From: Oncomelania hupensis
Taxonomy: Eukaryota > Mollusca > Gastropoda > Littorinimorpha > Pomatiopsidae
DNA length: 64,000 nt
Direction of reading: 5' to 3'
Assembly (NCBI GenBank): GCA_036898135.1
Contig: CM072511.1
Location: forward strand, 20,970,319 to 21,034,318
Shown here: in pieces, positions 32,686 to 45,400 of the stretch
How positions within the stretch are numbered: the stretch's first letter is position 1
How the letters are laid out: the number at the start of each line of letters is the position of its first letter
The notes under the pieces: generated by a model
Seen by the model: only the letters and a program-made list of their open reading frames with translations
Told to the model about the DNA's origin: nothing
The model's database searches: none
Made by a program: the position numbers and the translations under genes

Positions 32686-35600
32686 CTGTAACACATTAGG
32701 GAAAATAATTTTAATTAAGGAGTAATGCTTTTTTGCATACATGCACTGAGCATATTTCTACAGACATGGCTAATCATGCTATACAACAAAACAGCAGCAT
32801 CCCCGGTGTCATCACCAGCATCATTATCTCACATTTGTACATAGCACTGCTTCTGTAGATGATGATGTAGCATGAATATATTGCTTTAAAGACCACTATG
32901 ACACTGGTTCGATTCTGATGTAATCTAGATCATCTAAGTGGCTAGAACTTTAAAAAGAAAAACTCTCTTGAGATAGAAAGTGTGCTGTTTACAAATTCTT
33001 GATTAAAAAAAATTAAGCCATAAACTTTTCTTAATAAAATACTAACTGAAAATTCATATAGTTTGACAACCTACTAAGGGTCTAACCTGACAAACTTGTG
33101 CTGCTATGTCCATCAGAACTAATAAAGAAGGACGCTAAGTTCTCCAAACTATGTTGAAACCTTGCCTGTACTTGTATGTACAAATTTTATGTGCGCACTT
33201 GTCTGCATCACGGGCGCCTGCGTGCACGTGCATATATTTTTAATTGACAGTGCCATTTACCTGTGAGAAATTCTTGCTTCTGGAGTTCCAGACTTTGAGG
33301 GTGCAGTCAGAGGATGCGGTGAAGATAAAGTCCTTGGTCGCTACCAGTCCTGTCAAGTTTCCACTGTGAACCTGCAAAATCACCCACACTGTGTCAAATA
33401 TACACCAACTCCACTCCTGCATTGATGTATGCCTGGCGACAACTGGGGTGGACTACTATCACAGGTGTAGAACGCTAGATTCCAATACAGAAAGGTTGTG
33501 CTTTTGTTCTCCATGGGTAACAAAATATTTACTATATTTACTTAAAGACGAGACATTATCAGGTCATCGAAAGTTTTCTCTGGGTACTCCGGTTTCTTCC
33601 CTATCTTATGAAGGGTATGGATGCAGTCAACTTACAATTTCAAAATACCCAACTCGTTTCCTTTCCATCCTCTAATAGCGCCCTTCCTGCTTTTAGGCCA
33701 CAGGTTTGAGTGATGAAAAGTATGTTTGTTGTGTACGTTAGAGTGTATGTAACATGCAAGCATGGACGTGGAGTAGGATAAACAGGCCATATAGCCTTTG
33801 ACTTCCATTTGACTTCCACACATTCAAGGTACCTAATGCATTACTCATTAAAAGCAGTCCTCCGCTTACCTTCATCTGCTTGCCTTCCTCATCCCAGAAA
33901 CAAGACAGCTGGCCCTGTGAGTCACCGACGTAAACGCTCCTGTCGCTGCCTTTACCCAGTGACGCTGACAAAGCCCACGGGTTTCCTGACACTTGCGTTT
34001 GCAAAACGTTGGTCAGTTCCAACTCGTCAGACTGAGACGAGCAAAAAATAAAACAAATAAAAAACAATAAATAAATAAATAACAGTATGTTGGATCACAT
34101 CCTATCTCCATCACAAATGATTTAATTACATATTGTAAGATAACGGCTTTCTAAAAACCTATGGGGGCATATTGGAGTGGTGTTACACCTTTGTCAAGGC
34201 TGGTGAGGGTGGTCCAAACTTCCTCTCTCTTCCTTTTTCCTGAAATAATTGTTCTTGCTGTTTGTTGGAACACTAAAGGTTAACATTCTGATTCCTGTTT
34301 TGAAGAGATCGAACCATTTATAACTAACTGGGTGAACTGGTGTTGACTTTCTTGACTGTCGTACAACCTATCATTTCTGAACAGGGGTTGTGGTCTTTGC
34401 AGACAATTGTCCAAGAATGAACCAGGCCCTGTGTAGCTTAACTCATTGAAGTCGCAGAGTTCCAGACTCGGCATCATTCCAGAGTCACAGGATTTTAGGC
34501 TATTTTTAAAAAATCACACCAAATGTACTAGACAACATAGAAACATAAAATAAATTGCAAATGAAAGCTTAAAGCATGTATTTTTAATTTCACTTACCAC
34601 AAATCTGCTATAATCCTCCAGAAAAAAAATATTTTGCACCAAAAACACATCACTTTTGCAAAAAAAGACTTTTTTTAATTAGATGCACAATATCTATATG
34701 TTGCACCAATTTTTTTATGAAAATATTTGATTCTCTTGTTTTTATGATGTAAAAACACTGTAGAAATGAATTTTACACAAAAATAATCATGAAAGCACAG
34801 TCTGAAGAGGCATTTGTCACATAACTAAAACAAAATTTCCCCAACAATCGGCGTTAAAAACGGGAAGCCATTTTGTAAACAAAGCTAGTTACTAGGGTAA
34901 AGAAAATCGCGAGATGTCAAGATAAACTTTGTCAAAAATATGGTCAAAGGGAAACAATCTAATATAAAAAAGACCCCTTTCAAGTATGGGTATTGCTTAG
35001 TTCCCTTGGTACTCATTTTCTGTTATAAAAAAAATTGTGAACATGCGACATATACATAACGGCGGCACGCTCCTGTGTGGCACCGCTAGTGCCGTAGCAC
35101 CGTTTGCGGCACGACTTCAATGAGTTAAATTCTTTAAAACAGGGTGGCTATTTAATCCCTACACTACCAATCCATTACACTTATCACAAATTCCAAATAA
35201 ACGCAACATTAATAGTTTGCGGCTTTTGAATCATTATGCCTATAGCATCCACACCAAACTGTAAACTAAACAATTATCCAATAGAAAAACCTAGTGGCTC
35301 CTTACCCTGCCTTTGGACATGTTGTACATATGGACATCCCCTCGGCTTGTGGTCAATAAAAGCTTTTGGTCACAAACACTCAAGCTCAGTGGCCAGTACC
35401 TGAATGGCTCTCCCTTCAAGTCAGATTGCATTCTGCAAAACAAGAGTCGCAATGGTCGGAAAACAATAATACACAAAGCATATACATGGTTCAGCCGTTA
35501 GTATAAAACAATCAAACCACCACCATCATCATCATCATCCACATTCATCATCATCACCATCATCATCAAGAAGCCATCACACACACAAAATCACCACAAC

Positions 35601-38015
35601 TCTGAATACTGAATGCACACAGATTTCCTAAAGTCGGAAAAGGGTGGTATGCATTTCAAAATGTTGACTAATATCAATGGAACAAAGATAAAAGAACTTG
35701 AAGAAACAGGGTTCCCACCAGTTTGGGAAAACAAAATTCCATACTTTTTCCAGACTTTTTCCATGGCTTCCTAAACATTTTCAAGACCATCTTTACACAC
35801 ACAAGAAACGAAGAATTCTACATAGAATACTTATCACATTAAAACACCGGTATAACAAAAAGGAATTGTGAGACGTGTACTTACAAAATACAAGACAGCC
35901 CATGATCTGTGATACTGACAGTCCATATGATTTTAATAAACAAATATGCCCTGCATTTTTTCATGTGTTTAAGTTAAACTTTCTTGAGAATGAACACACA
36001 ATTACTGTTTTATTTCTTTGAGCTTCTGGTCAATTTGGCACTCTAGAGTAATGGCTTCTGCCTCTTTTTTTGTCCCTGACCTGCGCAAAGCATTGGCCTT
36101 GGACAGAAGTGATAGGCTCTCACTCTGCCCTGCCCTATCTGCAAACTCATTTGCAGATTTAAGCAGGTCTTTTGCACACAGTTCCAATCGTTTCTTCTTT
36201 GACTTCAGCTCTTCAATTTCATCTAACACTAACTTTCTTTTTTCTAATGTCTCTTTTTTCTCTCTCTTTTTCTTCTCTTCTTCAAGGTAAACCTCATATC
36301 TGGATCTTGCACTAGCTGCATTGAAGAGGAGTGCTTTTGTAATTGGCACCTGACTGGCTCCACCTGCCTTAGCCAAATCGTCTGCTATAATTCTCTGTGC
36401 TGTTAGGGTTTTCTGTGACATGTTGTCAGTCATTACTTCTTTATTAACAGAGAATCCCCTCTCCACACTGGCCTGGCCATGAGAAAGGAGCAGCACTTCT
36501 CTCACAACACTCCAAAGGCCACTCAACTCCTTTCGCTTGGCCAGTGCAGAGAAGAACAGTCTGTCTAATCTGTCTTTATCCCTGTCAAAAGACTGAAAGT
36601 TATCAGCAGAAGCACACTCTGATAAGAAGTCTGTGTACTGCAAATTGATTCTGTCCACATCTTTCTTCTGTTCTGCATCGGCCGGATGAGAAAGAAAACA
36701 GTAGGTTTATTGTGTCTTTAATCCGCAAGAGTAAGCAAGGGAAATAACCGCGCTAAAAGAAAAAATTTGCTACTTTCGGTTTCAATCGCAACATCGCCGG
36801 GAGAACATCTCAAATAAACGGTATTTTCATTTTTCTTTCTTTTGAAGAAAAACGCTTGTCAAACTGAAAGATTGCCTTGTGGGTTTTTTCCATGACTTTT
36901 CCATACCTATCTAGACAAATACATTTTTTCCATGGCTTTTCCAGCCCTGGAAATCACTTTCTCTATTTTCCATAGCTTTTCCAGACTTCCATGACTCGGT
37001 ACGAACCCTGAAGAAATAAACAGTATGGTTTAATAAAGACTTGAATAAAAATGGAAATACAGCCTCGGACCTCAACTTGGGTGTTGCTGTTTGTTTTGTT
37101 CACCTCAAATAAACAGTATTGACTGATGGCTTTAAAAAAATTTGTTTTTTTTTAAGTAATAAGGCAGCCATGGTTGTGTTATGACTATTTATTTAAATAC
37201 TAGAAGGGCAAAGTCCATTGACTCATAAGCTCCATTGGAACTTGCAATTATTAAAATGAAAATGAGTGCCCAGAAAAAAACAAAAAGAAATTAAAATGCA
37301 AGGTAATATCGCCTTTGATTTTCTATGCTCTTGACTTGGAGATGACCTTGACCTCTGGCTCCAAATACACTCATCACACCAGCTCAATTCCTATGTGAAC
37401 AGCACTGTTTAGTGCCTCCACATTTTGCTTGCTGCGGGCTATTTATAGTTTGCCTGCACCCTCCCTTCCAGTGAAAGGAAAGGAAAGGAAGCATCGGTGA
37501 AGCTATTTATAGCTAGCCTGGCTGACCTAACCTCTAAATCTAAAAAGCTTTGGTTGAGTCGCTGTGTCATCTATATATATAAATTGCTTAGCCGGAAGTC
37601 CTTCTTCGCCTCTACTATAAAGTTTGTCGCCTATGGACGCTGATCTGGGCAAGTGCTGGCCGCTGGGAATCGGCCTGTTGTGTGCTCAAAACCAGCGAAA
37701 TCGTTATAGCCGACATTTCCTTACCGAACGTTTAACCGTTTCTGAGATAAATAAATAAACAAAATGTCCACAAACTGCAATAGCCTCATTCCGCGCGCTT
37801 CCATTAAAAATCAAATTGAGGTTTCAGCATGTTTTCCCATATAGACCAAAAAATTTATTGTTTATGTACGAAGCATTCATAGCTCAGTTGGTAACACTTT
37901 CACCTACCGTTTAGGGCGACCCAAGTTCGAATCCGACGTGGGCCATATTTTTTTTTATGTTTTTTTTTTCCCACTACAATATGGATATTTTTCTTTTTAA
38001 TTTAGGCTTTTTACC

Positions 38016-38099
<84 letters not shown>

Positions 38100-38235
38100 T
38101 ATAATATTATATCTTATATCAAATTTTCTTTTAAAATCTTGGTGTTTATGATTTCTATTTGTATTATTCTATATTTATTATTATTATTATTACCAAGGAT
38201 CGGGATGGGGTGGTACGTTATTATTATTATTATTT

Positions 38236-38283
<48 letters not shown>

Positions 38284-38399
38284 TTATTATTATTTATAAA
38301 CTAATAATAATAATAATTATTATTATAATTATAATATCTTATATCAAATTTTATTTTAAAACCTTGGTGTTTTTTATGATTTCTATTTGTATTATTCAA

Positions 38400-38438
<39 letters not shown>

Positions 38439-39338
38439 CAAGGATCGGGATGAGGTGGTACGTGTAGGTAAAAGGGGGCTACGGGTAGGTTTAAGGGGGC
38501 ATGGGTAGGCATAACGGGGATACGGGTATATATAAGGGGGTATGGTGATGGTCGATTCCTTTCATCCATACCTGCGAAACGATCAACGGGGAAGTATCAA
38601 GGAGGGTACAGGTAGGTTACAAGGGGGGTACGAAAGGTATCAAGGGGTTATGGGGAGGTATCAAGTGGGTTCGGGGAGGTATCAAGGGGGTATGATGAGG
38701 CATCATGGGGGGGGGGGACGGGGAGATATCAGAGGGGGGGGGGGTATGGTGAGGTATCAAGGGGGATATGGGGAGGTATCATCGTCCAAATGAAACTCGC
38801 AGACAACAGTTGTCTCTCTGTCTACATTTTAAACAGCAACCTGTGTACCCTGGCTTGCCAGGGTACAAAAACCACTAGTGTACTATAAAATAAAATATAG
38901 CAAAAGTTGTGTTACCAGCAGTATTTTTAATGGGTTATTTCCCTTTATTCTTCTTTATTTTGTCTGATGTGCCTTAGTGGTAATTAGAGAGAGAGAGAGA
39001 GATGATGATGAGGAAGAGGGAAGTAAAACGTGTATGACTAAGATAATTTTTGAGCTACCTTGGTTATTTCTCTTGGTTGTATTTTTATTCTTCTAATCAT
39101 ATTGTGAGTATTGTTCTTATTAGTAAGTTGTATAAACCGATTATTTTTTATTGCTGGGAGAAAGTTGAACACTAGTTTTGAATAGGATATATATATTCTG
39201 TAATGAGATATTTTTTGGACTTTTGCTATGATAACCTTAGAGGCAAGACTTCTTTATGAATTGTGTAGCCCTTGTTCCACAAATAGGGTAAGTCATAAGT
39301 TTAAACTATTTGCATCTATGTGAATAACATACATGTAG

Positions 39339-39421
<83 letters not shown>

Positions 39422-42400
39422 TGTACTGTAAAATATAATTACCTTTTTTATTGGGACAATAATTATATCTTATCATTGTCATGGGGTTTTTCTTTAGTAT
39501 GAGTGAGCATCAACATGTTCACTGTAGCCATTTTTAAAATAATTGCTTCGTGGATTCTCTTTTCTGTAATATAGTCTATAGTTATTTTCTATTAATGTTT
39601 ATATTTTTTTAATCCGTTATTAATGTGATAAATATAGAATTAATATTGATAGATATATTTTTGAGAATAGTGAGAATGAAACAGAATGGAGATTGGTAGT
39701 GAGCATGGATTTTATGTTGTGTGTTTCAGGGTTTCATCTTTCTTTTCTACAACTAATGTTATTCGACATCTTCGTAAAAATAAACATATAGCAGGGGATA
39801 AACCGAACTCCTTGTTTGGACTGGACTCTGGATGAGAGACTCTTCTATCTTTATCCTGTCCTGTCTGGTTACAGTTGTACTATGCTATAAAAATAATGAC
39901 CTTGACCTTCAGAGCCCTTGACCTTGGAATCACATTGACCTTCATGTGACCTCTTATGCTCATGTTTGATCAAATAATCCAATGCTGTGAATTATGGGTT
40001 AAATAGAGCCATTCTACTGTACAATGATATATTTTTTGTAAGTTTTTACAAGGTCTAAAATGACCTTGACCTTCAAGATCAACGCAAAAACAGAACACAT
40101 ATGAAAGATCAATCTATCATCTCTAAGTACAAAAAGTTTGGACTTTATATCGGTCAAGGTCATTTCAAAGTACCAATAATAACTGCCTTTGGATAGCTCC
40201 AGTAGATCATGCATAACAGAATCATAAGTTGAATATTAATAACTTGGAGGAAAAAAAGTGAAATTTTGTGGAAAATTTTTCATTTTTGCTACTAACAGTT
40301 GTTGATCCTGTGACCCTGACCTTGAATAATATAAATTGATGCTAGGCTCAGGCAAAGATGGAAACAGAAGCAGTTAGAAGTTGTGACTGACCCCATTCCA
40401 AGTGTCAGACTGTTGAGGTATACGCCTACCCACAGCATAACTAAGCTTTGATGATCTATCTCTTGACACTGGGTTATGGAGGAGCCAAGGCTAATAATAA
40501 GGTCGACTGTACAGTGGAAACTTACCACAAATTAAGAAGCATGCAAAACACAGAATGGAAGTAGTGAAAGCACCCAACTACAAAACTATTTACCACTGTT
40601 ATATCACAATAAAATTACACTACACAGCAGCATACATCTGCAACAGAGGAGAGAACCCTTATTCTTTAACTGACCATAATGAGCCACCTAACTCCGCCTG
40701 TTAAAAAAAACAAAAAAACTAGAGCTTACTCAGTGTTGACACATGTGACAAAGGGCTGACTGGTCCGCCAGTAGAACAGAAGGCCTTCCCAGCTAGTCCC
40801 CACCACAAGAGCGCTGCCGTCTCCCTGGCTCGACAGATGAGGGTGCCATGCAAGGGCCGTCACCGGTGCCAGCGAGGGGGTTGTCTTCTTTTTCCTCACC
40901 ACCAACCCCTCTTTCCTCATCATCATCTCCCAGTCTGCTAGGGTCATATCGTCGGAGGCTGTTACAAAGCGCGTGCTGCCTCTGTCGATGAAGCAGGCTG
41001 CCGTGATTGCTTTGTCATGAGCCTGTGGTGGAGAACAAGTTAAAATAGAACAATAAAACATGGCAAGGTGATACGGTCAACCACTGGTACATTACACGGC
41101 AGGCAGATCCATGTTGGCGCCGCAGTAAATACCACGCAGCCTTTTTATTATAAATACAAGGGGACCAACTAAGTGTCGCTTTGGTGAAACAAATGCGCCG
41201 CATTGAGACTAATAATAATATAACAACATTCTTAAATTCAATCCTTGTCATAGCAGCAAGCTGCGTTCACAACATCGTTGATACATGTTTAAAAGTATTA
41301 CATAACAATAAGAATATCATACCATTGAATGTTTTTTCATCTTGGAAGTTCAAAAGCTAACAGTACTCTACTTTCGTCTTTGCTGAGGGATTGTTAAGTT
41401 CGGCCTGGTATTATTTTAGTTATGTAATTATTTAAATATATATTCACAGGCGTAATTCTATATGACAAATAACAAACAAATACAATAGCAAACAAGGAAA
41501 TGAACATATAACTTGGTAACCTTATTGGTCAGTTTTCAATACATGTAAGGATGTTTCAAAGCCAAGTAGAGTTATTACGGCCGATTGATTTCGCCGTTAA
41601 AAAAAAGTAATCTTTTATCACTTTAGTGGCGCAAAGAGTGTAATGTTTGTGCTATGCATTCTTCTTTTTATGCATTTGTTGTCACATTGGTTTGGACAAG
41701 TTTCTTATGAAAGCATACAACTTGCTACTTTTAAGACTTGGAGAGCACTGTTGGTCCCCTTCTATTTTTAATACCAAGAGACTGTGTGATATCTACTGGT
41801 GCACTATCAGGATCTGCCTGACAGGTAATGCCCATGTGGGTCTCCTCTGATGGGAAATCTTCTTTGGGAGCACCCAGTTACAGTTCCTTTTGTCTATACG
41901 ATCATGCCTCCAGTGTTTCCTAACAAATCCTTTCCCAATAATAAAACTATTATCAGCAACAAGGACTTGGTTCCTACAATGTCACCTTAGTTTACATTGC
42001 TTATGAAACACCCGGATAACAATGATGATGATAGCTTATCCACTGGCGGCAGAGAAGGGGGAGATGGAACTTTCCTCTTTTCATCTTTATCCCAGGAGGA
42101 TAGCAAATGGCAATACGGATTATAGTATAACAGTCAAATATAGTTCCTTCTTCAAGATAATAAATACATGTGTTGTTGTGTCGCATTAAGAGTAAGAGCG
42201 AAAAAACATTACTTACCCTCACACTGTAAACACAGTTCCATGATGCAGACGACTTCTGCTGCCACAGGTGAAGCATACCAGACCTGCAAACAAACAAACC
42301 AAAAACAGTAAACATTAAGCAGCACCATGTGTTTTTGGGGGTGACATGACAGCGTAGGGGTTAGTAGGGCACATGCTTTTGTTTGGAGGTAGATAGATAG

Positions 42401-45400
42401 ATATTCAATGTTTAAAGGGTCCAGCGGACTGCCAAGAGCAGAATCAGGACCACACAAAATTAATCAAAATCAGACTAAACTGTTAACATTTAAATATAAT
42501 AAAAGATGTAAATAAAACTAGTCTTACTAATGAAATTTATCCAAGAATATAATAAGATGATGTGACCTACATGTGATAAAACAAACCAACATCATGTAAA
42601 CTTGAAACACATGTTAACTATTGCAAACTTTAAAAGTCTACTTCAAAGGTATCGAACCAAAATATCTTTCTCTTTCAACAATTAGATCAGCACCTTCAAA
42701 CATAAAATGGCGGAAGGAAAAGGACTTATCACATGCAAAGCCCCACGGTGATTCTTCGCCTTTCAAAAGGAAACCATGGGTAACATAAGTATATGCCCAA
42801 TATGAAGGCGAGACAAAACAGTTTCTTCTTTGCGAGTGGATGCAAAGTTAGTCAAAAAGGCAGACAAATCTGGAAGGATTTGAAATAATTTGTCATTGAT
42901 TTGATTAGACAATTCAGTCTGCCACAGCTGTTTACAATAAGGGCCAGTCATATGGTAGCATCGTATATGGTTCCGCTAGGAAAGCCTATTTGAAAGCCTT
43001 GGATCCAATCCATCATCAAGGTCTTCGGATCTGCCTGGGAGCGTTTCTCACTTCCCCAAAGAAAAGTCTTTACACTGAGGCTGGTGAACCTCCATTGGAG
43101 ATCCATAGGCTTCAGCTCGCCATGGACTCAAACTTAAAGCTAACCCTGAAAATCCCACTTATGATTGTGTTCTAAACCTTTATTTACACTTAAATACTCC
43201 AACAAACCGACAGAAGTTCCTTCTTTTGGTATCAGAATATGTCCTCATTTTGATACTGCAGGCATAATAACATACTCTGGTAATGATGACCAATTGCTAA
43301 CTGTGCTACCACCTTGGAACCTCATCAACGCCCTTATCAACTTCAATCTCACATCCTTAAAAAAGAACGAAACTTCTGAAGCTGTTTATAAGCAACTTTA
43401 CCTAGAACTATGTTCATTGTGAAAAAGGATACCAAAAACTTTTTACGAACAGATCGAAGAAGGGAGACGCAGTTGCTGCTGCATTGGTCTCTGAGAGACA
43501 CCTCGACCAACCTTTGCAACAGCTAGCATATACCTGATTTTTGTACTGTTTATACAACTGAGCTCAAGGTAATTCATTTAGCTCTGAAACTTGTTTATCA
43601 GTCCAAAAGATCCTCCATTTTAATCATGTCTGATTCACTGTCAGCACTTCAGGCTTTTCCACAAGAAAGATATTGCACCCTTTTCTGGCAGAGATCCATG
43701 ATCTTCACACACAATTTGTTTCCGAGGGTAAAAAGATTGCTTTTATGTAGGTACCTAGTCACATGGGCATCCACAGCAATATTGCAGTGAACAAAGTGGC
43801 TAAAGAAGCTCTGCATCTAGCTTTCCCTTCAGAGATTTTCCAATGTGTTCCATACTCTGACCTGCGTTGTTTGGAGATGAAACCATCACAGTTAGTGCTT
43901 TGATGGACCACTTTCAACAACAGAAGAAAAATGAACCGTCAAGACTATAAATCATCCCAGTCCACCTAGCTGTGAACGGGCAGGCTACCTTGAGATAAAG
44001 CACCGAGGATACACAGATGAGCGTAGGCACCCTTACAATGCTGGTCCTGGCAAAAGGGGTTTCCTTAAGCCTCTGTACAATAAGGCAGAAAAGAAAAGAC
44101 TTCCTTCTCCACCCTATTCCTCCCTCAATGGTTCTCCTCTCTCTTTCCCTTGGCACTACTTTTCACCCTTCACCTCTTCTCTCCCCTCCTCTTCCCTCTC
44201 TCTCACCTGTCCGTGGACAAGACACAACTGCCATCAGGGCCAGCAGCAACGCAGGTGACCTCGACCTCGTGATGCCCGTCAACCTCTGCAGGGATCAAGG
44301 TGGGCTTCCAGAGACGCACAGATTTGTCCAGACCCGCGGTGGCGATGTTGCCCTCTATGTCTGCTGCCACTGTCAGCACCCTATCTGAATGGCCTGTCAG
44401 GCTTGCTAGCATGTTCGCCTGTGAACAGAGATATTTGTACGGGGTATTTGTAAAAGGACTTCTGTCACATCAAAACATACACCTTTCAAGGTAAATGCCA
44501 CGGGTCTGTCTATAATCACATTCTCAAGCTGGGCCTACTCTAGAGATTGAAGTAACATAATTTTATTTTACTGCACATTTCAGCTAATATCTACCAATAA
44601 TACCACAGAGACATAGTAGAAATCGACTGAGACTATGCTTTGTTGCCCGAGATGTAACAAATGCGAGTTAACATACATTATTATAGGAAACAACGTTCCT
44701 TTTGTATATTAATAACAAAAATATTTCCTAACTGCATGACTGCATTTGCTCTGCATCCTGATTTAACTAGTAATTCCAGAGGTAAATGTGTTTTAGTTCT
44801 GACTACCGAACACTGCTACTAACTTAATGATAAACAGACCTTGTCTGCTGCATGGATCAGATTGGGAGAAAAACTGTTTTTCCAGACCACTAAGCTAAAT
44901 TCTTTGCACACTGTAGATAAACTGAGGGTTATTTCTCGCCTAGTTTTCAATCAAGGTAAAAAAAAAAAACACATGAGAGCACTGGAGCAATGAAAACAAG
45001 GTCTAGTAAAAGAGCTATTACCAAAAAAAAAAAAAATTACATACTTAAGAGGAGAAAACTTTCACAACTATTCACTAAATACCAAACGATGCTACCAACC
45101 TGCAAGGGACGCCAAAATCTGACTGTCCCATCATCGCTGGCTGAAGCCACAATGACATCCTGGACACTGAAGCCTTTGCTGGGTTTGCTCTTCTTCTCTT
45201 CCTCCTCCTGTTGACCACTCTCCTCCTTTTCCACTTCTTCCGCCCAGCTCTTTGGCACATCGGCATCATCGTCATCCTTCTCTTGATCGTCAGGGGCTGC
45301 ACCAAACAAGCCTAAGTGTACACTCTATTAAATGTTCCCGTTTCAGAAGCAAACAACACTGGTTACAATACTTTCCAGGAGCTAGCATAATAAACAGGTG

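Larger units (their letters stand above)
37570..38878 (+). mobile_element. Non-autonomous Helitron, 1.3 kb
   Basis: It starts TCTATATATATAAATTGC directly after an A. It ends CTAG directly before a T, preceded by a perfect hairpin GTACCCTGG-CTTG-CCAGGGTAC 10 bp upstream of the CTAG. TC...hairpin...CTRR inserted between A and T without target duplication is the Helitron signature. No Rep/helicase frame. The interior carries a tRNA-like segment, long TTA arrays and a G-rich minisatellite. Confidence 0.87.

Noticed and set aside
38541..38793. Glycine/arginine-rich 83-codon frame
   Set aside because: Produced by the G-rich minisatellite inside the Helitron.
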